Part shown: in pieces, positions 37,114 to 45,819 of the stretch
Layout of the letters: every line of letters begins with the position of its first letter
Numbering within the stretch: the stretch's first letter is position 1
Assembly: GCA_902580895.1 (NCBI GenBank)
Contig: CACHMJ010000002.1
Location: 44,111 to 108,110 of the forward strand
Reading direction: 5' to 3'
DNA length: 64,000 nucleotides
Origin: an uncultured Pelagibacteraceae bacterium
GTDB taxonomy: Bacteria > Pseudomonadota > Alphaproteobacteria > Pelagibacterales > Pelagibacteraceae
Made by a program: the position numbers and the translations under genes
The notes under the pieces: generated by a model
Databases searched by the model: none
Told to the model about the DNA's origin: nothing
What the model saw: only the letters and a program-made list of their open reading frames with translations

Positions 37114-38454
37114 TTATCCACATTTTTTTGGTGTAATGTTGTTTTCTTTAGCAAATTTTGCTGCAGAGTCTTCAACTAAACCTCTAATAAATTTAGGGTC
37201 TAATGGAGCTTCCCAACCAGTTACCTGATTGAATTTTTTTCCATCCCACTGCATTACAGCAAATTTACCGGCACCTTCATGGTTTGCACATGAAATAGCA
37301 AATGGAGCTAACATTCCTCCAACTCCAAGTTCAGTAAGTCTAGCTTCGGTCATGTTTAAAGCCTCATAACCATCTCTAAACTCGGCACCAGTTACTGCTT
37401 TACCAACTTTGTTATGCATCTTTTGAGCGTTTTTCAAAGCCTCAATCCACATAACTGCAGCACCCAGTCCTCTATTCCAGTAAACTGAACCAATCCTATT
37501 TGGATCAGCTAAGTTTCCTTTTCCAGAACCATATACTTTATCTTTGATGTCTTTAACTAACGGATATTCGCCTGGTAAAGCATTAGCAACTGCGTAAGTT
37601 CCTATTGCAGCATCGCCTGCTGGATACATATCCTCTTCAGCAGCACCGAATGTTACGTACATCATTCTATCTCTTGGGAAATTAATTCTAGCAGCATTAG
37701 TCATTGCTGTTGAATTCATTCCAGAACCTGCTCCCCAGAAAGTAACCCAATCAGGATTTTCTCTTCTGATTTGCAGCCACTGAGATTGTTGTTCTAGACC
37801 TGGAGGTGGAATTGAAATTTCAACTAATTTCATTCCCCAGTCAGAAGTTATTTTTCTCATTGCCGGTAATGGCTCTCTTCCGTAAGCAGAGTCAATGTGT
37901 AAGTGAACGATCTTTTTACCTTTCATCTTATCAATTCCGCCTTCGATCTCAGCCATAAATTTTAATTTAACAGCTATTTGTGACCAGTAGTGACTTGCAG
38001 CATTAAATACCCAAGGCCATACTCTTCCATCAGCACCGTCAGTTCTTCCATAACCATATTGAGCTAAAACAACATTGTCTTTTGCCATACGGTTAATAAC
38101 TGCATATGCTCCTGGTGTTCCTAGAGTATCAAACACAACTATTCTTTGACCATCTTTTTCAAGTAGTCTCTGGTAACACTCAACTGTTTTTACAGCGTTG
38201 TACTCAGTTTCACATTCTTGCCATGTAAGCATGACTCCATTCACTCCGCCTGTCATATTGACATAATTCATGTAGTCAATTTGAGCCCCATAGTAACCAG
38301 TCCCCATTGCTGAATAAGGTCCAACACGGCTACTAGCTACAGGAAAGTATTGAGTTTCTGCTCCAAATACTTTTTGAGGTAAAGCGAGTGAAGAAAATAA
38401 AGCTACAACTACTGTTAAAGTAGATGCTAGCTTTTTTAACATTTTTGTTAACAT
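37114..38454 (-). CDS. LIV-type periplasmic substrate-binding protein, system 1
   Basis: Periplasmic binding protein of 446 residues, larger than LivJ (about 370). It has a signal peptide (about 1-31, ending KVFGA) and the type I periplasmic-binding fold. The mature start reads YFPVASSRVGPYSAMGTGYY. It resembles the enlarged LIV-type receptors seen in marine and soil proteobacteria whose ligands include amides, urea and aromatic acids; the ligand here cannot be assigned. Codon use and a clear GAGGG ribosome site fit high expression. It heads the operon and is divergent from formate dehydrogenase. Confidence 0.87.
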   Translation of the reverse strand: MLTKMLKKLASTLTVVVALFSSLALPQKVFGAETQYFPVASSRVGPYSAMGTGYYGAQIDYMNYVNMTGGVNGVMLTWQECETEYNAVKTVECYQRLLEKDGQRIVVFDTLGTPGAYAVINRMAKDNVVLAQYGYGRTDGADGRVWPWVFNAASHYWSQIAVKLKFMAEIEGGIDKMKGKKIVHLHIDSAYGREPLPAMRKITSDWGMKLVEISIPPPGLEQQSQWLQIRRENPDWVTFWGAGSGMNSTAMTNAARINFPRDRMMYVTFGAAEEDMYPAGDAAIGTYAVANALPGEYPLVKDIKDKVYGSGKGNLADPNRIGSVYWNRGLGAAVMWIEALKNAQKMHNKVGKAVTGAEFRDGYEALNMTEARLTELGVGGMLAPFAISCANHEGAGKFAVMQWDGKKFNQVTGWEAPLDPKFIRGLVEDSAAKFAKENNITPKKCG

Positions 38455-38857
38455 TTCTATCCCTCTTAATTAAGTTAAAGGTCAATTTAACCACATGCTT
38501 CAAGTTTGTGCAAATTTTAATCATTCCAGTTCGCAACCAAATGTCGCATTACAACCTTAAGATGAATTAAACTGTTGGTTGAAAAAAAATTGTATTTATT
38601 AAAGTTATTTCTATCTTTTAATAATTAATTCTTTTTATAGCGGAAGCTGAAAAGTCTACTTAATGATTCAATCATCTTAATAATGAAAGTGTCTCCTTTG
38701 ATTACTTGGTAAGTCATTTAATAATTATTATTTTTAGAATGAATATTCATAAATTTATTTTTAAAGAGACACATCCATGTCAAAAATAATTCATTGCTTG
38801 AGATCCTAAAATAATGTTAGATGCCTTAAATAAATTTAAAAATATACAGGAGTTTAA
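38455..38857. promoter_or_regulatory. 403-base divergent intergenic region, livJ / formate dehydrogenase
   Basis: This is the longest non-coding stretch in the window and must hold promoters for two probably abundant transcripts. I see no tRNA, no ORF worth calling (the longest is 16 codons at 38739) and no riboswitch I recognise. One weak long-range inverted repeat pairs gtgtctccttt (38689-38699) with aaagagacac (38763-38772). The fdh start has an AGGAG ribosome site 7 bases upstream. Confidence 0.5.
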
Positions 38858-40057
38858 ATGAAGATATTATGCGTATTATATGATGATCCAAAAGGTGGAA
38901 TGCCAAAATCATATGCACTTTCAGAATTACCTAAGATAGAAAAATATCCAGATGGAATGACTTTACCTTCACCTAAAGGGAGAGACTATACTCCAGGACA
39001 ATTACTAGGATGTGTATCTGGTGAACTTGGGTTAAGAAAATTTTTAGAGAGTAATGGTCATGAATTAGTAGTGACTAATAGTAAAGATGGAGATGGATGT
39101 GAAGCTGACAAACATATTGTTGATGCTGACATTGTAATTTCTCAACCGTTCTTTCCATATTATTTAACAAAAGAAAGAATTGCTAAAGCTAAAAATTTAA
39201 AAATGGCAATCACAGCAGGAATTGGTTCAGACCATGTTGATTTACAAGCTGCAATGGATAATAAAATTGATGTTGTAGAAGTTACTTATTGTAATTCAAG
39301 ATCTGTAGCTGAGCATATTGTTATGATGATTGTTTCAATGGTAAGAGATTACCATAACCAACATAGAATTGTGAACGAAGGTGGTTGGAATATTGCTGAT
39401 GCTGTTCAAAGATCATATGATGTTGAAGGTATGCATATTGGAACAGTCGCTGCTGGACGTATTGGTTTGGATGCATTAAGAAAAATGAAACCATTTGATG
39501 TTCATTTGCACTACTTCGATAGACATAAACTACCTGATTCAGTTGAAAAAGAATTAAACCTGACATTTCATGAATCTGTAGAGTCAATGGTGAAGGTTTG
39601 CGATGTAGTGACCATTAATTGCCCTCTTCACCCTGAAACTGAAAACTTATTTGATGATGCAATGATAAGTAAAATGAAAAAAGGTGCTTATATTGTAAAC
39701 ACTGCAAGAGGTAAAATCTGTAATCGAGATGCTATTGCGAAAGCATTAAAAAGTGGTCAATTAAGTGGTTACGCTGGAGACGTATGGTTTCCTCAACCAG
39801 CACCCAATGATCACGTGTGGAGAAGCATGCCACATCATGGTATGACACCTCACACTTCTGGAACATCTTTGACTGCACAATCAAGATATGCCGATGGTGT
39901 AAGAGAAATATTGGAATGTTTCTTTGAAGGTAAAGAAATTAGAAATCAATATTTGATTGTTAAAGATGGTCAGTTAGCTGGTATGGGTGCTCACTCGTAC
40001 AGTAAAGGTTCAGCTACTGGTGGATCTGAAGAAGCAGCAAAATACAAAAAAAAATAA
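38858..40057 (+). CDS. fdh: NAD-dependent formate dehydrogenase
   Basis: Soluble, metal-free enzyme that oxidises formate to CO2 with NAD+. The 399 residues match the well-studied Pseudomonas sp. 101 enzyme position by position: N146, GTVAAGRIG (195-203), D221 that selects NAD over NADP, R284, Q313 and H332. No molybdenum-type subunits are needed. In methylotrophic metabolism it is the last step of C1 oxidation and yields NADH. It has a strong AGGAG site and a hairpin terminator, so it is a single-gene unit. It is divergent from a LIV-type importer. Confidence 0.97.
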   Translation: MKILCVLYDDPKGGMPKSYALSELPKIEKYPDGMTLPSPKGRDYTPGQLLGCVSGELGLRKFLESNGHELVVTNSKDGDGCEADKHIVDADIVISQPFFPYYLTKERIAKAKNLKMAITAGIGSDHVDLQAAMDNKIDVVEVTYCNSRSVAEHIVMMIVSMVRDYHNQHRIVNEGGWNIADAVQRSYDVEGMHIGTVAAGRIGLDALRKMKPFDVHLHYFDRHKLPDSVEKELNLTFHESVESMVKVCDVVTINCPLHPETENLFDDAMISKMKKGAYIVNTARGKICNRDAIAKALKSGQLSGYAGDVWFPQPAPNDHVWRSMPHHGMTPHTSGTSLTAQSRYADGVREILECFFEGKEIRNQYLIVKDGQLAGMGAHSYSKGSATGGSEEAAKYKKK

Positions 40058-40074
40058 TTTCAAATATAATTAAT

Positions 40075-40104
40075 AAAGGTGGCTACTTATAAGTAGCTAC
40101 CTTT
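40075..40104 (+). terminator. Hairpin after formate dehydrogenase
   Basis: A 13-base-pair stem (arms beginning aaaggtggctact, one G-U pair) with a 4-base loop lies 18 bases after the stop. The following T-run is weak (ccttt then aaaa), so termination could be partial. A second, smaller hairpin (40119-40141, atcataa/ttatgat) abuts the msrA start. Confidence 0.6.
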
Positions 40105-40145
40105 AAAATCTGGACTTATCATAACGAATTTGTTTATGATAATTA

Positions 40146-40721
40146 ATGAAGTATTTTTTCATAATTTTCTTTTTTTTAATTAATATAAATTTTTCATATT
40201 CTGCTCAAAAAGATAAGGCATATTTCGCTGGGGGATGTTTTTGGTGTGTTGAGGAGTCATTTGAAAAATTAAAAGGTGTGGAAGAAGTAATTTCTGGTTA
40301 TTCTGGAGGTATTACTGAAAACCCAACTTACAAAGAAGTTACTTATGGAAATACTGGTCACTTTGAAGTTGTAGAAATAATCTATGATAAAAAAGTTATT
40401 TCATTCAAAGAATTATTAGAAAATTTTTGGATTAATATTGATCCATTTGATGCTTACGGTCAATTTTGTGACAAAGGATATAGTTATAGGTCAGTTGCAT
40501 TTTATCAAAATAATGAAGAAAAAAAATTAATAGAAAAAGACATAAAAGATTTACAAAATAAATTTAACAAAAAAGTTGTTACATATATTAGGAATTTTGA
40601 AAAATTTTATAAGGCGGAGGAATACCATCAAGATTTTTACAAGATTAAATTAGAAAGATATCTTAAATATAAAAAAGCGTGTGGAAGAGAAGAATTGTTA
40701 AAAAGAATCTGGAGTCAATAA
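40146..40721 (+). CDS. msrA: Peptide-methionine (S)-S-oxide reductase, exported
   Basis: Repairs S-methionine sulfoxide in proteins. The 191 residues have an N-terminal signal peptide (about 1-19), so this copy should act in the periplasm, unlike cytosolic E. coli MsrA. The catalytic GCFWC has its nucleophile at C31. A further cysteine in YGQFCDKG and one in the tail KKACGREE could serve as recycling residues. GYSGG, GHFEVVEI and EEYHQDFY are typical MsrA segments. It is followed 5 bases later by selO. Confidence 0.92.
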   Translation: MKYFFIIFFFLININFSYSAQKDKAYFAGGCFWCVEESFEKLKGVEEVISGYSGGITENPTYKEVTYGNTGHFEVVEIIYDKKVISFKELLENFWINIDPFDAYGQFCDKGYSYRSVAFYQNNEEKKLIEKDIKDLQNKFNKKVVTYIRNFEKFYKAEEYHQDFYKIKLERYLKYKKACGREELLKRIWSQ

Positions 40722-40726
40722 ACTTT

Positions 40727-42181
40727 ATGAAGAACAATATGAATTGGAATTTTGATAACTCTTATTCAAGATTATCTAATACATTCAAAGAGCATATCGA
40801 GCCTGTTGCAGTAAAAAATCCTGAATTAGTTTTAATGAATAAAGATTTGGCTGAGGAATTAAACCTGGACTTTTCCAAAATTAATGAAAATGAATTAGCA
40901 GCTTTATTCACAGGAAATATTCTTCCCGAGGGAAGTAACGCTATCGCTCAAGCTTATGCTGGTCACCAATTTGGACATTTTACAATGTTAGGAGATGGAA
41001 GAGCAGTTTTAATAGGAGAGCATCTAACAAAAAATAATGAACGATACGATGTTCAATTTAAAGGTTCGGGTAAAACAGCATTTTCAAGAAATGGTGATGG
41101 TAGAGCTGCACTAGGTCCAATGTTAAGGGAATATATAATTAGTGAAGCAATGCATAATCTAAATATTCCTTCAACAAGAAGTTTAGCAGTAGCTAAAACA
41201 GGTGAGGAAATAATGCGAGAGACTCCATTGCAAGGTGCTATCCTAACTAGAGTGGCTTCAAGTCATATTAGAGTCGGAACTTTTCAATATGTTGCAGCAC
41301 GTAATAAAAAAGATGAGTTAGAAATTTTACTAAATTATGTAATTAAAAGACATTATCCAAAATTAATAAATTCAAACAATAAAGCTCTAGATCTTTTAAA
41401 AGTACTTATTGATAAACAAATTGATCTTGTAGTGAATTGGATGCGTGTTGGTTTTATTCATGGAGTTATGAATACTGATAACATGACAATTTCTGGTGAA
41501 ACGATTGACTATGGTCCATGTGCATTCATGGATACCTATGACCCAAAAACTGTTTTTAGCTCGATTGATAAAATGGGAAGATATGCTTATTGCAATCAAC
41601 CGGCTATTACAAAATGGAATCTTTCAAGATTTGCAGAGTGTTTAATACCTTTAATTGATGATGATGAAAATAAGGCGATTAAAAGTGCAACAGAGTTAAT
41701 TGAAACATTTGGCAAAAAATATGAGAAAAAATGGTTGAATATGATGAGAAGTAAACTTGGATTGTTAGGTGAGGACAAAAAAGATAAATTTTTGATTGTC
41801 GATTTACTCACTTGGATGCATCAAAATAAAGTAGACTACACAAATACCTTTTGTCATTTAATGAATCTTAAAGACTATGATGATGAATCATATAAAGATG
41901 ATAATTTTCAAAACTGGAAAAAAAATTGGCAAGAAAGATTAAAATTAAATAATAATACTCCAGAAAATTATATAAAATTAATGAGAAGTGTTAATCCTCT
42001 TGTAATACCAAGAAATCATAAAATTGAGGAGTCACTAGAAAAAGCAAACGATAACAATCTTAAGTCATTCAATAAGCTTTTAGAAATCTTAAAAAAGCCA
42101 TATGCACTAAAAGAAAATATTTCAGATTATCTTAAAATGGATAGTACTTTAAAAGAGTATAAAACCTTTTGCGGTACTTAA
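40727..42181 (+). CDS. selO: Protein adenylyltransferase SelO
   Basis: Pseudokinase-fold enzyme that attaches AMP to proteins; E. coli SelO modifies redox proteins and helps survival of oxidative stress. With the ATG at 40727, 5 bases after the msrA stop, it has 484 residues, the normal length; a GTG 16 codons upstream, inside msrA, is rejected. Landmarks are the glycine-rich GDGRAVLIGE, QFKGSGKTAFSRNGDGRAA (split across the nucleotide loop), HGVMNTDNM and IDYGP, which hold the metal-binding N and D. The selenocysteine of eukaryotic SelO is not expected in bacteria and the C-terminus ends KTFCGT. Confidence 0.93.
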   Translation: MKNNMNWNFDNSYSRLSNTFKEHIEPVAVKNPELVLMNKDLAEELNLDFSKINENELAALFTGNILPEGSNAIAQAYAGHQFGHFTMLGDGRAVLIGEHLTKNNERYDVQFKGSGKTAFSRNGDGRAALGPMLREYIISEAMHNLNIPSTRSLAVAKTGEEIMRETPLQGAILTRVASSHIRVGTFQYVAARNKKDELEILLNYVIKRHYPKLINSNNKALDLLKVLIDKQIDLVVNWMRVGFIHGVMNTDNMTISGETIDYGPCAFMDTYDPKTVFSSIDKMGRYAYCNQPAITKWNLSRFAECLIPLIDDDENKAIKSATELIETFGKKYEKKWLNMMRSKLGLLGEDKKDKFLIVDLLTWMHQNKVDYTNTFCHLMNLKDYDDESYKDDNFQNWKKNWQERLKLNNNTPENYIKLMRSVNPLVIPRNHKIEESLEKANDNNLKSFNKLLEILKKPYALKENISDYLKMDSTLKEYKTFCGT

Positions 42182-42192
42182 TGTTAAAGAAA

Positions 42193-43296
42193 TTATAAGA
42201 CGTAAGGTTCTGGCCTTGCTTTTGCACCTAATACTCTTTCTACTGCCATATTTGAAATATCAATCGATTGATAAGAGCCTGTTGTAATTAATTCTGTTAA
42301 AGCTCTACCAATTCCTGGTGCTTGCATCAATCCTCTTCCCGTAAAACCAGTTGCTAAGTACACATTTTCAAATTTAGGATGTTTTCCGACAACAGCATTA
42401 TTATCTAATCTATTACAATCATAATAACCTGCCCAACCACCAGTTAACTTTAATTCTTCAAATGCTGGAATCCTTTTTGCTAAAGCAGGCCAAACTAATT
42501 CCTCAAAATCGTCCCATGCTGGTTCTAGATCAGTGGCATCAAAAACTGATTTTGGTGACCCAGCTAAATACTCTTTACCTTCGGGTCTCCAATAAACACC
42601 TGAAGTTAAATCTCCAGTTAATGGCATTTCGGGTATATGCTTTGGACACTTTACTCTAAAGACTGTATGCTTCTGAGGCTCAACCGGAATATCTTCTAGT
42701 AATTCTTTTGTCCAACATCCAGCTGCAGAAACTATTGTTTTAGCTTTAATTTCTGACAAAGATTTTACCTCTCCTTTTATAAATTCTGCACCTTGCTCTA
42801 TTGCTTTACTTTTTAGAGCTGTATGAAATAGAAAAGGATCAATCCATCCTTCACTTTTATTGTCAGTAAATGTAGCCGTTTCTATTCCTTCTTTATTGAT
42901 GTAGGGAAAAAATTTATCTAAATCTGAACCTTTAATATTCTTAGTCCCTGCCTCACAGGCTTTGTGATTTTCTAGAGCCTTATATTGTTCCTCAGCATGT
43001 TCTGGGCCAAACATTAATAAATATCCGTTTGGAACCATGCTTGCTGTAGGATTGGGATTTTTTTCTGTTTTAAGTAATTCTGGAATTTGGAATATAAATT
43101 CTCTAGCAAATTTACCTAACAGAATATTTTCGGTTTGAAAAAATTGCCTTCTAAAACCTCCTAACGAAAGAGGAAAAGAAGCTGATTTATAAGTTGGGTC
43201 TCTTTCAATTACTTTTACTTTTCTTCCCTCTTTAGATAAGAAATAAGCTGTCGCTGCACCAATAATTCCACCACCGACTATTACAACATCATCCAT
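42193..43296 (-). CDS. FAD-dependent oxidoreductase, DAO family
   Basis: Flavoprotein of 367 residues related to D-amino-acid, sarcosine and glycine oxidases. The FAD-binding GGGIIGAATAYFL lies at 8-20, and the C-terminal FAD segment is VYLATGFTGRGLMQAPGIG. The stretch SLGGFRRQF..TENI resembles mitochondrial FOXRED1 and N-methyl amino-acid dehydrogenases. The substrate is likely a secondary or N-methylated amine, but I cannot say which. It is convergent with selO and ends the tspO transcript; its start abuts the tspO stop directly. Confidence 0.75.
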   Translation of the reverse strand: MDDVVIVGGGIIGAATAYFLSKEGRKVKVIERDPTYKSASFPLSLGGFRRQFFQTENILLGKFAREFIFQIPELLKTEKNPNPTASMVPNGYLLMFGPEHAEEQYKALENHKACEAGTKNIKGSDLDKFFPYINKEGIETATFTDNKSEGWIDPFLFHTALKSKAIEQGAEFIKGEVKSLSEIKAKTIVSAAGCWTKELLEDIPVEPQKHTVFRVKCPKHIPEMPLTGDLTSGVYWRPEGKEYLAGSPKSVFDATDLEPAWDDFEELVWPALAKRIPAFEELKLTGGWAGYYDCNRLDNNAVVGKHPKFENVYLATGFTGRGLMQAPGIGRALTELITTGSYQSIDISNMAVERVLGAKARPEPYVL

Positions 43297-43764
43297 TTAA
43301 TTTAATACCAACAGGTTATAATTAAGAAATAATGCATAGAAACACCAAAGTAAATATGGAATCATTAAGTAAAAACTTACAAAATTGACACGTTTAAATC
43401 TAATAATCAGGATCATTATGAAAGTTATCAAAATAACAAGAACAACCAATGCAAAAAATATTTGATGTAATCCAAAAAAAATAATACTCCAAGTTGCATT
43501 TAAAACTATATGTATAAAATAAATGTAAATTGTATTTACATCTCTTTTTTTACTGTGCCAAAAGAACCAAATAGCTAATGTCATCATCACATAAAGTGTT
43601 GTCCAAACGGGTGCAAATATCCAATCTGGTGGATTATAATTTGATTTCACAAGACTAGAATACCAAGGTTCTTTAAAGCTAATTGAGACTAAACCTCCAA
43701 TAAATGACGCAGAAAAAGTGATTATAAAAAAAAGAATTAATGATAAAAATTTATTTTTTAACAT
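43297..43764 (-). CDS. tspO: TspO/MBR family membrane protein
   Basis: Five-helix tryptophan-rich protein that binds tetrapyrroles and cholesterol-like ligands; in Rhodobacter, TspO adjusts pigment gene expression to oxygen and light. From the ATG at 43764 it has 155 residues; the ATG five codons upstream (43779) would leave only 9 bases to the divergent SDR gene. The signature WYSSLVKSNYNPPDWIFAPVWTTLY is seen in two adjoining parts, and NATWSIIFFGLHQ follows. Proteorhodopsin or tetrapyrrole genes are not in the window. Confidence 0.85.
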   Translation of the reverse strand: MLKNKFLSLILFFIITFSASFIGGLVSISFKEPWYSSLVKSNYNPPDWIFAPVWTTLYVMMTLAIWFFWHSKKRDVNTIYIYFIHIVLNATWSIIFFGLHQIFFALVVLVILITFIMILIIRFKRVNFVSFYLMIPYLLWCFYALFLNYNLLVLN

Positions 43765-43788
43765 ATAAGTATTATACATCTTTATAAA

Positions 43789-44547
43789 ATGAATAAAAAA
43801 ACTATTTGGATAACTGGTGGAAGTACTGGAATTGGAAAAGCTTTAGCTATAAAATTTGCTAATGAGGGATGGAATGTTGCAATTTCTGCAAGACGTGAGC
43901 AATTATTAGAGGAAATTTCAAATGAATATGAAAATATAAGTTCTTTTCCGTTAGATGTTACTAATAAATCAAATTGTAATGAAGTTTTTAATCAAATTAT
44001 AAATAAATTTCAAAACATAGATATTTGTTTTTTTTCCACAGGAACTTGGGATCCAAAAAAAGAAAAAGATATTGATGTAGAGCAAATTGAAAATGTTTTT
44101 AAAGTAAATTTTTTTGGAACTTTAAATAGTATTAAAGCAGTAGAAGAATACTTTAAAAATAAAAAAAGTGGAACAATTACTATTGTTTCATCAATTGCTG
44201 GTTACCGAGGATTGCCTAATTCAACAGGATATGGACCATCAAAGTCGGCGTTAAATAATCTTGCTGAAAGTTTATATTTTGATTTTGGAAGATCAAATGT
44301 GCGTGTATGTTTAGTTTCACCAGGTTTTATTAAAACTCCGATGACTGATAAAAATGATTTCAAAATGCCTTTTTTGAAAACACCTGAATACGCAGCAGAA
44401 AAAATTTACGATGGTTTGGTAAATAAAAATTCTTTTGAGATTCATTTTCCGAAATCTTTAACAATGATTTTGAAAATTTTGAGTTTTTTACCAAATAAAA
44501 TTTATTTTGGGTTAATTGGAAAACTCACCAAATATCAGAAAAAATAA
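43789..44547 (+). CDS. Short-chain dehydrogenase/reductase
   Basis: SDR of 252 residues with TGGSTGIGKA (9-18), DVTN, the catalytic serine in VSSIAGYRG and YGPSKSA for Y and K, then SPGFIKTPMTD. The C-terminal 40 residues are hydrophobic (LTMILKILSFLPNKIYFGLIGKL, in part), suggesting membrane association as in lipid-acting SDRs. In other proteobacteria a close SDR type sits near the cfa-DUF1365 cluster, as here. Substrate unknown. It is divergent from tspO with a very short gap. Confidence 0.8.
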   Translation: MNKKTIWITGGSTGIGKALAIKFANEGWNVAISARREQLLEEISNEYENISSFPLDVTNKSNCNEVFNQIINKFQNIDICFFSTGTWDPKKEKDIDVEQIENVFKVNFFGTLNSIKAVEEYFKNKKSGTITIVSSIAGYRGLPNSTGYGPSKSALNNLAESLYFDFGRSNVRVCLVSPGFIKTPMTDKNDFKMPFLKTPEYAAEKIYDGLVNKNSFEIHFPKSLTMILKILSFLPNKIYFGLIGKLTKYQKK

Positions 44548-44589
44548 TTAACTTCAAAATTAGAGAATATTTAAGGGGGGTGCTTTTGG

Positions 44590-44644
44590 GATAGTCCTTA
44601 AAAACCGGGAGCTAAAGATGGCTAAGAAGGACTATCTAAGTTAA
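44590..44644 (+). other. Hairpin leader with 8-codon ORF upstream of TIGR03643 gene
   Basis: A perfect 10-base-pair stem pairs gatagtcctt (44590-44599) with aaggactatc (44627-44636). Its 27-base loop carries CCGGGAG followed 6 bases later by ATG, starting a short ORF (44618-44644) reading MAKKDYLS. The right arm of the stem lies within codons 4-7. The sequence is clearly richer in G and C than its surroundings and has a better ribosome site than most real genes here. It may be a regulatory leader, a small RNA or a chance structure. I do not recognise a known riboswitch class. Confidence 0.4.
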
Positions 44645-44700
44645 TATATCAAAACTCAAAAATAAATGCATTAAAGATTTTTTTTGAATTTAAAGGATTT

Positions 44701-44997
44701 ATGAAAAAAAAAGGTCACAGGCCAGTCACTCGAGTCAAGAATCCAGAGCCCCACGCCGAAAGTCCAGATTGGGTCATATGGGCTGCCTGGGCTGATAGAA
44801 TTACTTTTGAGGAAATAGAAAAAAAAACTGGGTACAAGGAGTCAGATGTTATCAAGATAATGAGAAGATCATTAAAACCATCCTCTTTTAGACTGTGGAG
44901 AAAAAGGGTTAATCAAAAAAGTATAAAACATAGAAAAAAGTTTGAGTATTCTCGAAAACAAATAACTAGCAAAATAAAAAAAGGTGATTATCTATAA
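44701..44997 (+). CDS. TIGR03643/DUF2805 family small protein
   Basis: A 98-residue basic protein with the family core PDWVIWAAWADRITFEEIE, then KPSSFRLWRKRV. The central part predicts a helix-turn-helix-like fold (FEEIEKKTGYKESDVIKIMRR). Function is unknown. In many bacteria this family is found near cryptochrome/photolyase, SDR and cfa-DUF1365 genes, as it is here. It is followed 3 bases later by the glutaredoxin gene, so these two are probably co-transcribed after the structured leader. Confidence 0.85.
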   Translation: MKKKGHRPVTRVKNPEPHAESPDWVIWAAWADRITFEEIEKKTGYKESDVIKIMRRSLKPSSFRLWRKRVNQKSIKHRKKFEYSRKQITSKIKKGDYL

Positions 44998-45000
44998 TCT

Positions 45001-45255
45001 ATGAAAAAAATAACAATTTATACCGGTCCAATGTGTAATTACTGTGATGCAGCAAAAAGATTGTTAATAAGAAATAATGCAACTTATAACGAAATAGATA
45101 TTTCAAAAGTTGACGGTGCTATGGATGAAATGATTAAGAAAGCTAATGGAAAAAGAACTATTCCACAAATATTTTTCGATGATCAACATATTGGTGGATA
45201 TGACGAAGTAAGAGGCTTAGAAAAAGAAAATAAACTTCAAGACTTACTAAAATAA
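45001..45255 (+). CDS. grxC: Glutaredoxin 3
   Basis: Small thioltransferase of 84 residues that uses glutathione to reduce disulfides. The active site is CNYC (C12 to C15) in TGPMCNYCDAAK, where the common form is CPYC or CPFC. The cis-proline is in RTIPQIFFDD, followed by HIGGYDE. Glutathione for it can be made by gshA/gshB in this window. It is convergent with the DUF3833 gene with no gap. Confidence 0.92.
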   Translation: MKKITIYTGPMCNYCDAAKRLLIRNNATYNEIDISKVDGAMDEMIKKANGKRTIPQIFFDDQHIGGYDEVRGLEKENKLQDLLK

Positions 45256-45804
45256 CTAATCTTTTACAAAAACAACTGTTAATTCTGCAACTTTTATCCC
45301 AAATTTAGTCATTGTTGCACGGTTTATCGCTACTCGATCATCCTGTTTAAAAATCCAATCATCAAAAGTAATTTTCATTTCTTTTCCTTTAACTGGAACT
45401 AACAAAACATATTCAAATTTAAAAGCAGGACCATAAGAATACCCTTTTGCTTTACCTACAACATCTCCAGCTGTGCCTTCATAATTGTTGTCATCAATTT
45501 TTGTAATTTGCCATTGTCGTGTTTGAATTTCCCCATCATCCCAATTAAATTTTTCATCAAGTATTAATTTTTTTCCGTCCCATTGACCATTTAAGTCAGC
45601 AGAAAACTGTCTAGTTACTTTTCCAGATCTATTTTGAAGTACACCCCAAGCTTTAACATTACCAGATAAGTAATTCTCAATTATAAGTCTTGGCTCTTTA
45701 TTTTTAAAATCTTCTGGTTTCATAGCACTATTTTGTGAACAGTTTGTAGTTAAGAAAAGAAAAATTATCAATAAAATTGATTTAATATTTATAATTTTGA
45801 TCAT
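45256..45804 (-). CDS. DUF3833 family lipoprotein
   Basis: A 182-residue predicted lipoprotein: an N-terminal hydrophobic signal (about 5-21) ends in a lipobox-like TTNC with the modified cysteine near 22. The rest is a beta-rich, lipocalin-like domain with RLIIENYLSGNVKAWGVLQ and QFSADLNGQWDGKKLILDE (two adjacent pieces), as in DUF3833. In many proteobacteria DUF3833 is next to cfa and DUF1365, as here; a lipid-related role is inferred. It follows the cfa-like gene by 15 bases. Confidence 0.8.
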   Translation of the reverse strand: MIKIINIKSILLIIFLFLTTNCSQNSAMKPEDFKNKEPRLIIENYLSGNVKAWGVLQNRSGKVTRQFSADLNGQWDGKKLILDEKFNWDDGEIQTRQWQITKIDDNNYEGTAGDVVGKAKGYSYGPAFKFEYVLLVPVKGKEMKITFDDWIFKQDDRVAINRATMTKFGIKVAELTVVFVKD

Positions 45805-45819
45805 AAGAGCACCATAGTT

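Noticed and set aside
38739..38789. 16-codon ORF before formate dehydrogenase
   Set aside because: No ribosome site, no hydrophobic or conserved pattern, and ORFs this short are expected by chance.
38455..38857. tRNA or riboswitch in the longest intergenic gap
   Set aside because: No cloverleaf, no TTCGAATC-type arm and no known aptamer core; only weak inverted repeats.
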